A DNA stretch of 64,000 bases, taken from the NCBI GenBank assembly GCA_023846275.1, contig JAIUJO010000165.1, forward strand, positions 911,001 to 975,000, written 5' to 3'. Below are positions 12,632-26,706 of this stretch, one piece after another; positions within the stretch are counted from its first letter, which is position 1, and every line of letters begins with the position of its first letter. The notes under the pieces were generated by a model, which did not search any database, had not been told where the DNA came from, and saw only the letters and a program-made list of their open reading frames with translations. Made by a program: the position numbers and the translations under genes. Source of the stretch: Vanilla planifolia (Eukaryota > Streptophyta > Magnoliopsida > Asparagales > Orchidaceae).

Positions 12632-15600
12632 GTATGTCATGTTGGTTTTTCTTGTGTATGATTTTAGTATAATTTAATCAAGAATGCTTGGGGAAGTCTG
12701 TACGTTGATACCATGGATACCTATATGCTTGTTTGTAGCAACAAGGATATTTTTTTGTACCTTATGATTTTGTTTAAAGTTGAGTATGGGAAATACGGGC
12801 ACCACCTCCTACATAAGCATTTTGAAATGCCATCTCAATTTTTTTTATTGAAAATTGATCCACATTTTTTGAATGACTAATGCTTTCTTTTCTATTTTTT
12901 CAAAGGTTCGAATTTTTTACCATAAAAGTAGACTGAGGTAAACGGCAGTGAGCAATTCATGGATGTGAAATGACAAAGTTAGTCTTATTTTTTCATTTTC
13001 AAAAAAAAAAACTTTGTTTCTAATTTTTTGTGTAATATGAATCAATGTACTTAATTAATTTCATTTATTCAAAAGGAAGGTATACATATTATTAATATAA
13101 TAACATTTGAAATAATAATATATTATTAATTATCTAAATCTAAAAGATAACAAGACAATCAATAAAACTAAACTCATAAATATTCATCCCAATAGATGGT
13201 CTAGTGTTGGAGGCGTGTGACTATTGCTACTGATGAGTGAGATATATTTAAAAGTTAATATATGAAATAACATCTAAGTTTACAAAGCAAACTAATAGGT
13301 GAAATCCCTTGATAAAGCTTGAGCAATAGAGATTTGGGGTGTAGATATACACAAGGGAATGTCAAGGGTTTATGGAGTACATAATAACAATTTCTACATG
13401 AATATGGTCTCATAGCACATAAGTAGTGAAATGAAACATAAAACTAGTATATAAAGTTACATGCACGATGTTCATAAATGAAAAAATAGACATGCATCAA
13501 TGTTCAAATCGTACTTCCAATTACTTAAATGTTTTAGACATGCCAGTTGAACTATCACCAAAAACATAAATACCCACCTAAGTTATGAAGATAAACATTA
13601 TGAATAACAAAATTTCAACTTATCAAATCACTCGTTTGAATTTCAACTTATCAAATCGCTCGTTTGAATTTCAACTATACTTATGATACGAAAAGCAGAG
13701 TAAGTATGCATCAATATTCTAATATATCTACACAATACATATACATATATATAAGTAATCATGTACATCACAATTTACTTATCATAACTCATATATAATA
13801 TAATCACTTTGCAAATATATTATGGTCACCTTAAAATAGGAGGATCATTATAGCTAACCTAAAACGAAAGTGAGGTTGTCATTTACTTGACACAAAGAGT
13901 TGTCTCTCTGAGAGCTTGTTGACCTAGTTATCCAAACATATAATAAAAATGTTATCAATAATTGCCACATTCAACATTCAATTGCACTTATATATAATCA
14001 ATCATAGACTTATCAATAACGATGTGATAATATTATGTAACATGATCTTTAGAGGAATATGTACTGTAGGTATCACATGAGCTGGCAATGTTTATGAAAA
14101 AGTATTATGTTTAGTAGTAAATATGCTCAGTTAGTTTCATATGAATAAAATTATCATATAAATAACCAACTTGTTACAACATGTTACATGTTTTCTTATT
14201 GAAATCTTACAACAATTTCTACAACATTTTCTTGAAAAGTGATGTTTGGACCAAACATATGTTGTACACTTTTAAACAATATTAAATTCATTGATTAAAT
14301 TTATTTTTATGGTTTTTGTGATTTATTCAATTTATTTTAAATGAAGAAACTTATTCATGATATGTTCCTTCATGCCTCCACAACAATTCGTGTCATGTCA
14401 ATATTAGCCATTCTTACAATTGTCTCCACATTAGTATATTAGGCTATTATTTCATTTTGAATACTTTTTGTGTTATTTGTGTGAATGTTGCTTTTCTATT
14501 CTCATGTTTTTCTCTATTTGAGAAGAAATAAAAGGCTAAATCATCATGGTGTCATTATGTGTCATATCTTGATAATATAAGAAAAATCCATGTCTTTGAC
14601 AGCAGGTTAGAAACCAAGGCCAAGTAATTTGACTTTGTATTATTAAAATTAAAATGATATATGTTAGAGAAGAATTTGTCGATCAGGGAAAACAAGTCAT
14701 ATTTAATTAAAAAATATATGCATGATTATATTAAATTTGAAAATAAGCACTTATAATGTGAACAATATAATGTTATTCATAAACCAAATTTTGAAGATGA
14801 CTAGATAAGTAATTAAGATAATATAATAAAATACCAAAATGTACCAATATCAAAAGATAGTTTATTACTAATACTCCAATGACAATTTACTAATCAAGTA
14901 AATTGGGTCTAAAAAAAATATATAATGAGGTTCTATCCAATTAGTAAATGAAACTTCAAGTTACAACATGTACGACAAGGTGTTGGACAATGAATTCTCT
15001 ACCATATGTAATTGAATAAGTTTAAAAACCAAAAGTATGGAATATTTTATCATGTATGTTATTCATGAACAATAAAAGTAAAGATGTGCATCAACTCTTA
15101 AAATCTATATTAAATTATTTATTTTGATTAATCATGTCAATCAACTTAATTTAATATAACATAAATGTCGACAAAAGTTATCTACATCAATATTATCTAA
15201 AACATAAATGTCAAACTTGCCAAATAGAGAACATTTACAACCATACACATGATATAGCTATTTGGCATCATGATCCACTATATTCATGCAAAGAATAATA
15301 TATGTATATTCATATATGGAGTCATACATCCTTCCATCCAATCACAATAGCTCATAGGTAATATAATTATCATGTCAATTTGGGTTAGAAGGATGTTCAC
15401 CACTATCCTGAAATAGAAGAGTCACGACTTCTTTGGCTTTTTGATTAGATTAACAAAACCTTTACACAACATAAGGATACCATTCACCATTATGTCACAC
15501 ATACAATCATGGCTATATGATCAATGGTGAAGTTATTTTAAATGATGTGCTCTTACAATGCATCATGGGCTTCATATAAATCATTAATATTTTAAATATA

Positions 15601-18600
15601 TAATTATAATGTCAAATGCATTGAATATGGACAACATGTCATATGTGAATAAAGTAAGAACATAAATAACCAATATGTCACTGCATATCATTTGCTATCC
15701 TTGGAGATCATACACCAATCACAAGTATACATATCACATGACAATTTGCATCTAAATTTTCTTTATAATTAAGTTAAATGATTACAACAAAAGAAGGACT
15801 TACATGAATTTTAATATTTTTTATGATGTATATGTAAAACTTTGTTTATCATCTATCATTGAATTAAGCAGAGTGTTTACAACAAAAGCCATAATTTTTA
15901 TCTAATAGGTAAAACTCGCATATTGCGAAATGCATTATCGTAAATAGCATTGAAATTTGCAAATCAATTTGCACAAATTTTGATGTGAACTACATATGTG
16001 TGGCATCTAGTTAACAGCATGTTTACTTGCATGTTGATTAATAGTAATTTGTTTGAGATTTAGTTATCAAAGAAAGAGCAAGCATGTGAACAAGAAGTTC
16101 TATGTGTAGACTTTGGATTTAGGAAAAACTATGGCTATGGGGCAGCGAGATGATAATTTAATATGTATTTGTTACAATTAAAGGAGGGTGTCTAGCCTTT
16201 ACAAGAAGAGTTATAACCTTAAAAATAGAAGAATAGTAGTCATTAGGGACTATAGAAGATGATCCCTACTATTATTAATGTGAGTGCTGGTCTAGTTGTG
16301 GGCTTGTACAACATATTTGTTGTTCATGTATAAAATTTATGCATATTTGAATGAAGTTGTATGCTTATAATGTTTTTAACGATGCATGTAATTATATAAT
16401 AATCTACTAAAACATAAAGAGTGGGAAGCTATGGAAATCTAGTTTCATGATTGTACATGAATTGTCAAGTATAATATGTTGTTGCTTAATGCACAGTAAG
16501 TTACCCTTATACATGTGGCATATCAAGTCTATAAGGACTAGATAGAGAATTATAAGTAATATGTCAAGGGTATAAAGACAAAAAAAAGAATTATGTACAA
16601 TACATGAATTTTTATATACGATACATCAAGTTTATAAGGGCTAACTTTCAGAATTGCATATAGTAAGAGAATTATTATGTATGATAGGTTGATTTGACAT
16701 ACAACACAAGAAGAATAAGAATTGCACATAGTAGAGAGTAATACCTTACATGGACATACTATATGTCTTGGTGATGTATAGCGCTTCAACTTGATATAAG
16801 TCTCCTGAAAGAATTAAAAATTCTCTATCAAATTTTTGGTAATTAATTAATTTTGGAGAAACAATGCTTTAAAAGAATTATTATGAGAACATATTTAAGA
16901 TTTAATTTATTATTTATTGGGAAACTTATTTGAGAATTAAATACACGATGAATTGAATTTTTAAGTTTTGGGATTTTTTTTATACGTATGAATTGAACTT
17001 TTGTTGAATTTATTTTAGAATATGACTTGAAATTTTAGTAAATGCAACATGGAGTTTGGAAATCAAAAGATGCGTGAGGAAGAAGAGAATCATTCTAATA
17101 ACAAAGTGGCCATAATTTCTCAAGGGAGAGGACATTAATTGAAGGGAGAGTATATCAGGGATACAGTTTAGAAGGGTTGTTTTACAAGCTAAAAATGAGA
17201 AGAATGTGAGAATGAATCAAGAAAAGTGTCTTGATGAGCAATTCTTAAGCTTATGTTCACCACACCTTGTAGGCACTATAGATCATTTCCAAGTATACGA
17301 CTGCTTAGATAAGATATAAATGTTGTTTAATAGTATGGCATGTTTGGACCACAACATTGTTCTTTTGGTGGTATTAGTATTAAATAGTGTTGCTAAGCAT
17401 TGGCGATAAGGCAATGTAGAATCTAATTTGGAGGAAGAGCACATTTTAAAATATCTCGAAGAGAATTTTATCAAGCTTTTTTGGAATTTTATATTCTGGA
17501 GTTGGCTGTAGAAAATATGTGAGATGAGACTGGTCATGTATGCATTTGAATTGTTGGCTATAGAGAAGGAGATGTATATTATTTTGAAAGGGTCTATGAG
17601 AGAATTAATTGTTTATTTTATTTTTCATAATTAACTCTTGTATGAACATGTTAGGAGTATTTTATGGCTCTTTAAGTTGGCACTATTTTTAACATCCATG
17701 ACGTGACATATGTCATTAATTTGCATTATATTAGGAAAAAAACAGAAAAGGATATTTTATTTAAGTAAATATGATATTATTTTAAAGGGTATCAAAAAGA
17801 GATTATAAAAGCTAAACAAAGATTTGTCTCAAGAACAAGGCTCTTATATTAAAAGAAGAAGTCATTATGTTACCAAATGGTTTTATCGCATTTTGAAGTG
17901 TTGTTCAGTGGTGGAATCTAATAGTAGAATGAAGGATTTGTTTTATCTCACTCCTAGGTATTGGTTAAAGGTGAAACCTAATTTTAAATGAATATATAGC
18001 TTTGTTTTGGGGATTAAACTATAACTATTGAAAGAAAGGAAAGGAAAAAGTGTTGAATAAAGGAAAATATTGAACTAAAAGGGGGCTTGTGTCCTAATGG
18101 AAGTTTAAAATATGGGCCCAAATAATTACAAAGAAAATTTAAAAGGATTTAATGTACAGTATAGAAACTTTGCATTGTTATATTAGTCTCTTTTTAGATA
18201 ACTTATAATTGATATAATATATTTTGTTATTGGGATCTAACATACGTCATGAACCAATCTTGTAGTGCCTTGTATATTTCTTAGATATTTTTTTGTCTGT
18301 TGAGCATGATTTTTGGCTTAGAATGTTTTGGCAAAAAAATTTTACAAAACAAAAACATATCACAGGAAGATTGTTGGCTTATTATTTGCTCCTATGGTAT
18401 TGATACAACAATTGTAGGTATATTTAAACTACATGTTCAAGAAAAGATATTATAATGAAACATGACCTATCGATGATTCTAAGATATAATAAACATAAAT
18501 AGACTTTAAAAGTTTATTTAGCACATAGGAATAAACTAATGAGAGTCTTTAATGATGAGAGGTACACTTATCACAAGAATAAAGGGAGCAATGAGGGCAA

Positions 18601-21600
18601 TATTAAGTTTATAGTTTCTTACATTTGCTTATATGGTTGTGTTAGAATTTATTTGATATTTGATGCATGAGATATTGTGACAAATATATTTATTAATTTT
18701 ATATTTGGTAGAATTATTATTTTTATTCTCGTTGTAAAAACTATTTAAATTATGTGAATCATGTCTTTATAAAAGAGATTTAAATTGTTATTTTTTAGCA
18801 ATCAACTTTGTTTAAAAAAATTATAAAAAGTTTCTCAAAATAAATTTTTTTTCTAAATAAAGATTTTCAATTTCTCAAAAAATAAGGATTAAATTTTTGA
18901 TAGTCATAAAGGAGCACTTAAGTATGTTACTACTTGTTTGATGCTCAAGATTGTGTGAGCGTGCAAGAAAAGTTTATATACAAAAACATGCAAAAACAAT
19001 TTTTGAATTCATCAACAAATTAGAAATGAGTATCTTTTCATCTTAAGATAAGATTAGCTTTCTTAAGTCAAGAAACATTAAGTTTCACACCATGTATAGG
19101 TCGAGTGGTCAATTTAGCTTCAATGATGCATAAAATTAATGCAATATCTTTTCTTATAATCTAAAGTTCCATTCTTTCACTAATTGTGACGAACCACTTT
19201 TTCAAAATATGTCATCATAGTTAGTAAAAATGTAGTCTTTTTTCGTTATGCATCCTCAAAACAACGTCATGATCACCAAAAACTGGTAAGTACATAGGCT
19301 AAGTTGATTAAGATTATCATACAACATTGTGCTAGCATTGTAAATTCTAGTGGGCTTTAGGCAAAACATCTTGTTAGAAGATCTTGTTTGTTGATACAAA
19401 ATAGTGTAGCAAGTTTACCCATTAAAAGTTTAAATTCTCCTTGAAGATGAGATATTCATGATCATAAATATTGTCTTTTTGTGAGAATTAATTAGCATCT
19501 TGGTCGAGTCTAATTTTATTGAAATATTTGTGATTGAGATTGCATCCTCAACTTTATTTGGTACAACTTTTATTGGAGTTAAGATCTTCTAATGAACTAA
19601 TCTATTTCCTTTAACTTTTTTAAGTTGTGAAATTGTGAGAAAATTTTGTGATAGTATGTTAATTAGTATAGGTTTCTTAGGCTTCTTGTAAAAGGTTGAA
19701 AAAATGCCAAGTTTGATGGAGTTCATTTAAAGGTTTGTATAAATGCAAATTATTTAGCTTTTAAAGTGTCACCATTATGTTCACTTGTTTTGACATCAAT
19801 TGTAACAATGTTGATCATGGATATGAAGAAGATGTTGAAATGCTTTCCTAATAACCAACACAATGGTATTTTGATTGTTTAAATGCAAAAGTTGACAACT
19901 ATCAAGCAATGAGTTGTGCAATCGTTGCATAAAATACTCCAAGGGTTTTTGCTAGTTGGAACATCTTCATCTTTTCTTGTCTCAAAGGAATGATATAAAT
20001 GCTTTATTTCCTTGGGAATATTTGTGTTATGTGATGAGTTAGTATTAAACTTGGAAACAATGAAGGATGTTGTAGTAATAGAAGTTTGACTTGAAAGTCC
20101 ATTGAGTTTTTGTAGTTGTACTATACAATGCAACTTATGTACAATAAACCAAGGTGTTGCTCTATGTGATATTGTACTATTATACATCTTTGGCTTTAAA
20201 TAATTAAAGGCACAATTAGGTAAAACTCATTATCCTAGAATACACAAATCTGATTTGAACACCCAATGATTTGCAAAGTTACTCGAGCCAAGTTCGACCT
20301 GAGCTACTAAAGTAAACATTCATGTTAACAACATACACAAATTACATGAATAACACATTTTTTGTTCTTTACCAATTATAAAATTAATTATTAGGCCTAA
20401 ATAATTAATTTAACAAATTATTTTAAATTTGTTTCTTGTAGATAAGGAACTTGGAATATAATACCATAGATTTCTTTTGTGTCCTTAATAAAAGTTTAGC
20501 ATTAATTAATCAATTAACTAAAAAAAGAATTAGAAACCATAAGATATTGTATGAAATATTTCACAAGATGTGGTGAAGGAGAAAAGGAAGAATGAAAAGG
20601 TGAGCGATAAGGAAGTGAACTCATAGTAGTTGACTATAGTGGAATCGATGGCAATGAGGAAACATTGCGGCCACTTATGGTAGGGCCAATGGGGTTCCTT
20701 TGTTACAAGGAGGATGCTACAGTTTTAAGAAATGATGAAACAAATAAAGGAAGTGGAAAGTGCTGTAGATGAAGGCAATTATGACCTATAGTAGAGTGGC
20801 TATTTGGATGGAAGGCAAATTAGTGGAGATTTATTCACCAAAATTCTTCTTGATTAAGAAAGTGGTCTTAGTTGGAAGGCAAATGCACATTGTAGTGTCT
20901 AGCCTTATTGGTTTAGGTTGATTTCAATTTTTTTGTATTATAATAAAGCAAAACTTGATGTCTCAAGTGCCAAATGGGCATGCCTTTGTATGTATATGAT
21001 ATAATTGATATCATTGAGGTTGTATATAGGGTTAACATGATAGCGTTGTGTTGACAAAGTTCAAATATTTTATAATTATAAATGCATCTTACAAAATTAG
21101 CCAAGTGTGAAGAAAATGCATGATGACTTGTCTCTGGGTAGAGCTTGCTTTGAGAGATAGTTGGACTTAATTGATGAAGCTTATCTATGATCTTGAGATC
21201 TTTCTAAGCTTGTCAATTGGATAGTGAGGAGTGTTAAAGTCCATTGATACTTTAGTTGAAGGTGTCGATTATGAATGCTAATCATAGTGGGAAGTTGTTG
21301 ATACTCGTGCGATAGAGATAAGCTATCGAGGGATGTCCTTGAGGATTAACTTGTGGTTATCAAGATAGGAAGAAGGTATATAGCTCATCTTATATTAAGT
21401 TGAGGTCTAGGTGCACAGTACTTCCCTTGATCAATTTTCTTGTCATAATTTTTGTTGAAAAGCCAATGAAGCTAGCATGTTCATGTCGAATTCAATATCA
21501 TCATCATCTATTGGTACTTTTTGATGGACAATCTTGATCCATTTTAGTTGAAATAAATATTTGGTTTTCCATTTTTTGTTTTGGTAGGTCGATATATGTA

Positions 21601-24600
21601 ACTCTCTCTCTTTTTATCTTCAAATTCTTATACAAGTTTTTAAAGTTAGTTTCTTTGTATAATTACTTTGTGGCTTTTTGTCTTGCTAGTACATATCTCT
21701 TTGAATTCTCCATACATATACACTTGAGTCATTTTTTATAACAAAATCACTTTTTAACCTTAATTTGTACTTCATGTTTCTACTACCAAGGCGATTTGTA
21801 CTTTTGGGAACATTTTTTGGAACTTTTACGCACTAACTCAGTTTTATTAAAATATATTTAACAATGTTATCTTACATGGGATCTATGTTTTGCTTTATCT
21901 CCTAGAATGTAAATCTAAAAGTTTTATTCTTCAATAAATTTCTTTCTTTTTATCTTTAAGTAAATAGTTTCTATTCTTTGGTAGTTCATTTGTTTTATCT
22001 CTTATGCTTCTTAAAGTAGACATCTTAGAATATTTATTGATGTTGGATGGTCAAACATTTCATGGTATCACCTTAAAATCTTTACAATCTAAAAGTAATT
22101 TTTTCTCTTTAAGAAACAATCAATGTGTTTAAGAGACTTTTCCTTTCAAGTGACTAATGCTTCTTGTGTTTCTTAAAAAAATAAAAGCAATAATAAAATA
22201 ATATGATAAAGTGAACTAGAAAATAAATTTATTATCTTTATTAACTTTCCCAATCCATAACCACCAAGATATTGTTTAAATTCTTTTTCTTTTTACCTAT
22301 ATGCTATTTAAGTCTCTTAAAATTAAAAATGTTTTCCTGGATGTTTAGTATTAACTTTTCCAAATCAATCTAAACTTTTCCTTAACATATTTAGTCCTTT
22401 TTTAGAAGTCCTCATTACCAATATTTATAGCTTGCTTTGTTATAATGATCATTGAAGCTATGGTCTTTTCACCAATCCCCATAATGCAATTACCACTTGT
22501 AAATTTTTATTCAAAATTCAGACAATTCTATTTCTATCATGTTTCTAACCTAATTATCAAAACTTGAATCCTAAAGTATTAAATTCTTTTGTCGTGTGTT
22601 ATATCTACTTAACTTTTTTAACACTATACATTTGTCTTTCATTGAATAATTATATTCAAAAATTCCATATTATTTCTAATTAATTTACATATATTTTAAT
22701 ATCTTATAATAATTATTGTGCCTTGGACTATCTTTTTTATTCAGTAATCCAAGATAATGCAGTAGCTCTTGCTCATTTAAGAAAACATCTGGGTGTGTAG
22801 AGCCTGTGCTTACTTTTCACTTTATTCACACAATAATATGCATTCCTTCCAAGGGATCCATTAACATTAATGCAATCTTGTTTGGGCTTCATTTCATTTT
22901 TTGGTTAGTTTTACATCGGTTTTGAATTGCATAACACAGCCTTCACTTTGTTAAAATAGAATCTCAACTTGGAAGAAACCCATTGAACTAGTAGATAGTT
23001 TTAGAAGGTTCAATTCTATGGTTTGATTGCCTGATCTGTTGAGCTGACAGGTTGAAAAGTGTGGTACAGTAGTTCTTAGGTGAGCATCTATTTTATCTGT
23101 GAAATTAAGGTTCAATAATATTGGACAATCTATTTAACTTTTGTTACAAGCCGATACATGTCAAAAAATATGACTAGTCAATATAAAAGCACATTTAGAG
23201 AAGATAGCAAACAATTAGATTTATATGGCATTATCTCAACAAGAAAAGCAAACATGAGCCATCCATAAAATGAAGTAAGCATGCCACACTAGAATCCATA
23301 TCATATAGCAAAGTGATCACATGAGATCTCAGGAAATTCAAGAAAACATCAGTGAACACTAATTACAACCAGAAATTTTCGTAGAAGGAAGTCCATACTT
23401 TAGACCATGAATTTACCACATGTACGAATTTCAAAAAATAGTGGAGATGATATTTTATATAAAAATACAGATCAAAGAAAGAAAGCAGCAAAACTGGAAT
23501 TACAGCCTGAAGGAAATCCATGCAAAATGAATGAGAGAAAGAAAACTAGAAATATAATGTCAGAGTCACTGAACTCCACAAGTCCTTGATATGCATTCAA
23601 AACTTAACAAACCTTGGATTCACTACTTAAGATTTTAGTCATAGCTTCTGAAGAGTTCTATCCACAGTTTCTAGACTAAGTTGCCTTCATCATTGTATAA
23701 CTCTTTCGCTCAGGCATCCAGTTCATCTCATTTTGTTTGCTACCTTTAATCATTTAAAGTGTATCAGTTCAATAATAAAATTATCTTTTTTGAGTTCAAA
23801 AAAATAGACATGAGCTCAACAAGAATATGTACATGTGTTTACTAATTTATTAAATTCTTTGCTGTAGTCCATATTAATTATAAGTATTTCGTATGTTAAC
23901 ATTGGAAAAATATGATATATAATTTATGTTTATTATAGAGGAGTATATTTGACATTGGTTCTTGGAAATATTAGTGTTGGGTGTATAATGAAAGAAATTC
24001 ATAAACAACTATTATATGGAGGAATCAAATTACTTTATGCTACAAGTTTTCTTTCAAGATTATAAAATCAAAAAGGTGTTTAGAAACAATGTCTCATGAA
24101 AACAAATCCTTTCATGAGGAATGCAATCAAACTTTTAAAATAGAGCCTTGGAAAAGTTGCTTGGATGGCTCAAGGGAAGAATGAAGTATACTACGTTATG
24201 ATGTTAAGGTCATATCTTAATGTCACTTGGTCAAACAATGGTTGAACTTTATTCCACATGGATTAGCCAACTTTTCTTCTTCATTATAGTTTTATTACAT
24301 ATACTTTTTACTTTGAGTGCTCATATTTTTCAAGGCACAACAAAAAAGTGGAGGAAATATGTTCTGAGTTGCTGGTCCTTCTTGAATATGGACTATAACT
24401 TAAATTAATAAATTGATATAAATGGAGTTCTCACTAAATTTTTTTTTAATTTTCAATTGAATAGTGATGTTTCGGAAGAACTTTTGGTTATAGATCATAT
24501 CATATGTATTTTGCATTGTAGAATATGTCAAAAGTTTTCTTTGGATTAGCCTACATACTTCGACATTGTTTTATGAGAAATTAAGAATTTTAAACTATTT

Positions 24601-24800
24601 AATTTGATTTTTTGATTTTATATAAGTTCCTCCCGATTGATGCACTAAAACAGGTATTGCTTTCTTAACTTATATTTCAGTTTATGCTTTATCTTCTCTT
24701 CCATTAGTTGAATTTGGTTAAGTGTATATGTTGTAGATAGTATTTTGAGTAATAATTGTTTTACAAGCTATTTCTTATCGATAAAATGTTTTGCTAACGG
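12632..24800 (+). other. 12.2-kb first intron of the KIN-7 pseudogene
   Basis: This is the span between the exon 1 donor (GTATGT) and the exon 2 start. It is AT-rich throughout with no recognised gene. It holds a 28-bp tandem repeat at 13,611 and scattered poly-A/T runs. Open frames of 60-102 codons (for example 19,879-20,187 on the - strand) show no known domain. Old transposon debris is likely but too decayed for me to name. Confidence 0.65.
13611..13676 (+). repeat. 28-bp tandem repeat, about 2.4 copies
   Basis: Units start at 13,611, 13,639 and (partial) 13,667, each beginning AATTTCAACTTATCAAATC. Units 1 and 2 differ at one position (CACTCG against CGCTCG). Confidence 0.9.
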
Positions 24801-24919
24801 GTACAGTTTTTGAATATGGATAAACAAGTAGTTATAAGACATATACCATGAGAGGATCATGCAGTCAACTGGGAATCATACCTCTTTTTGTTTATGAGTT
24901 ATTCAGAACTATTTAAGAG
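24801..24919 (+). other. KIN-7 pseudogene exon 2 (P-loop)
   Basis: The first two bases complete the glycine codon split at the end of exon 1. The frame then reads TVFEYG, stop, TSSYKTYTMRG, where kinesins have TVFAYGQTSSGKTHTMRG. The glutamine codon is TAA and the P-loop glycine before K is Y. IIPLFVYELFRTI follows, then another stop codon where Q is usual. The acceptor position reads AACGG, so AG appears lost. A donor GTGGTT follows at 24,920. Confidence 0.85.
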
Positions 24920-25279
24920 GTGGTTTACCTCTTCAATTGTAAATCCTTCCAGCCTATTTTGTGAATATTTTTACTTAATTTATTGTCATTACTTTTCATA
25001 TTTTTTTGGTGTATTCATTTTAGAAGATTGTTTTTTATCTTAATTTTTGGCTTTTACTTCACTTGCCATTTTGAACTAATAAAATAATTTAACATACATG
25101 TCCTCTTTTACTGTATAGATGTCCCTGACTATTAAAAATGTTTTTCATCTACCAGACATAGATCTGCTTGTAATTATTAGCTTAACATTTCATCTCTAAA
25201 ATGAATCAAAGTTTATGTAAAAATTAGTTTAATCTTGTATTGCCTGCATAGCTATTTAGCTTTATTTTTTTTCATTTAG

Positions 25280-25391
25280 AAAGTTGATAGAGTTCCTTTT
25301 TTGAGCATTTTCAATGGAGATATATAATGAGAAGATCAATGACTTGTAGGCTCCTGGGCATCAAAAGTTGCAAATTCATAAACCACTTGAG
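25280..25391 (+). other. KIN-7 pseudogene exon 3
   Basis: After the acceptor CATTTAG comes a degraded 'DREFLL..S' block, then MEIYNEKINDL, a TAG stop, and APGHQKLQIHKPLE. This matches the 'MEIYNEEINDLLAPEH.KLQIHE.LE' segment of KIN-7 motors. A TGA also lies in frame just before MEIYNE. The donor GAG|GTAAAT is good. Confidence 0.88.
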
Positions 25392-25486
25392 GTAAATTTC
25401 TAGCTATTTCAATATGGTTCTTTGTTGCATCACTATGAAATTTTTTTATTTCTTTTCGAATTATAAGTTCTACCTTATTTATGAAG

Positions 25487-25568
25487 AGAGCCATATATGT
25501 TGCTGGTTTGAAAGAGTATATAATTACCTCCCTAGGGCAAATTCTTCAACTTGTTGAATTTGGTGAAT
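25487..25568 (+). other. KIN-7 pseudogene exon 4
   Basis: RAIYVAGLKEYIITSLGQILQLVEFGE matches the KIN-7 segment 'RGIFVAGLREEIVTSPEQVLQLMEFGE'. The acceptor is ATGAAG| and the donor is |GTAAGG at 25,569. This exon has no stop. Confidence 0.88.
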
Positions 25569-25795
25569 GTAAGGCCAAAATGTCATTTCCTCATTTCATT
25601 TATATCGTAGTAGCATTGCAACTTAAAGGCACAATTTCTTTTGTTTTACATTTCATTGACAAATTGGGGAGACAAACTTGACCCTTTACAGTAGCCGCTC
25701 CCATACAATTTTTTGCATGGCATGTATATTTTTTTGTTACCGTGCTTTTTGTCGAACTTTTTTTAAGTATCTGAACTAATTTAATTTAATTCCAG

Positions 25796-25855
25796 ATATT
25801 TGAAAGTAAGGAGAGAAGTGGAGAAGGTGATTCAATTATTGTTTTAGTGTCATTC
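25796..25855 (+). other. KIN-7 pseudogene exon 6
   Basis: After the acceptor TTCCAG comes IFESKERSGEGDSIIVLVSF, equivalent to the 'VIESRE...D.AVRVSVL' strip just before switch II. The preceding exon (HRHIGETNMN...SSRSHTIFR in the family) was not found in the 227 bases between this exon and exon 4. Confidence 0.7.
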
Positions 25856-25987
25856 GTGTGTCTATTCTGGTATTTGTTTTGGCAGCAAAATAATCATGCT
25901 TTCATTTTATTTTTTTGTCATCTCTTACGCTTCTTTTTGGAATAATTCTTGATGGTCTACGTAACATTTTCTTTTTCCTTTTGATAG

Positions 25988-26111
25988 AATTTGGTGGACC
26001 TTGCTGGTTTAGAATGTGCTGTTAAAATAGGTGCATGATGTGTGTGCTTGAGAGAAGTCTTATATATAAATAAGTGCTTGATGACCCTTGGAATAATCAA
26101 ACATGCAAAGT
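25988..26111 (+). other. KIN-7 pseudogene exon 7 (switch II)
   Basis: After the acceptor TTGATAG comes NLVDLAGLECAVKIGA, a stop, then CVCLREVLYINKCLMTLGIIKHAK. It aligns with '[40 protein letters not shown]'. The SER of switch II reads LEC, and the stop replaces the glutamate codon. Confidence 0.88.
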
Positions 26112-26667
26112 AAATATGTTGAAATCATTTCAATAAGTGCTTGATTTTTATTTCTCTAAAAATGTAAGTGAAATATTTTTTCTAAACAATATCAGACACC
26201 GGGTCTTCTCTTTCGCAAAGAAGGCGCTAGTCTTCTCATTCCAAATAGCAATAATCAATATTGAAATTGACGTTGTTCTATTGAAAAGGATAGTTTTCAC
26301 ACAAGAAAAAAGTTAATCGAGAGGAGTTCAAGCTGGATGGGGATCCCAGTGGGTAGCAGCTTCATATCTAATTGTAGAATGAAAGAAGCCTACTATGTAT
26401 TATCACTAGCCAATGAGCAGGGCAGGGAGTGTTGCATCCTAGATGGTGAGAGTCTAGTAGCAAATCTGAGACGAAATTTAGAGAACGAACGACCTCGAGT
26501 GGGGGCTAGGGATCTTTTACGCGAATATTGAAAGTGGAGGTTTTTTCAATGTCAATTGAGATTTTTGATACACATCACATAACCTTCGATGGACTGATGA
26601 ATGTGGACAAGCTTTCAGGATTGGAGAAGCATGTGGGTCTCACTAGATTACGTACCCCACCTAACGG

Positions 26668-26705
26668 CTTTTCTCTTTTCCTCTTTTCCTCTTTTCCTCT
26701 TTTCT
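26668..26705 (+). repeat. TTTTCCTC microsatellite
   Basis: An eight-base unit TTTTCCTC is repeated about four times, with small variations at both ends. Confidence 0.85.
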
Positions 26706-26706
26706 T

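Larger units (their letters stand above)
12332..26111 (+). pseudogene. KIN-7 (CENP-E-like, KIN-7O type) kinesin motor-domain pseudogene
   Basis: Six exon-like pieces on the + strand translate, in order, to the plant KIN-7 motor domain, the microtubule-based ATPase family related to CENP-E. They cover the N-terminal MEMIYVAV strand, a VFGEDC..KDIVASVVRGFNG block, the P-loop exon, MEIYNEKINDL, AIYVAGLKEYI, and the switch II LVDLAG with the following INK.LMTLG. Introns keep plausible GT/AG ends, so this is a non-processed copy and not a retrocopy. It is dead: exon 1 has a frameshift, exons 2, 3 and 7 carry in-frame stops, the exon 2 acceptor reads GG where AG is expected, and the exon expected to hold switch I (NMN...SSRSH) was not found. 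No more of the motor (the YRDSKLTR region) is seen before the mitochondrial-type block begins at about 26,190. The closest family type by my recall is KIN-7O; another KIN-7 member is possible. Confidence 0.85.

Noticed and set aside
13400-15700. Apparent large duplication within kinesin intron 1 (around 13,450 and 15,060)
   Set aside because: Shared short AT-rich phrases only; I could not hold an alignment beyond about 30 bases.
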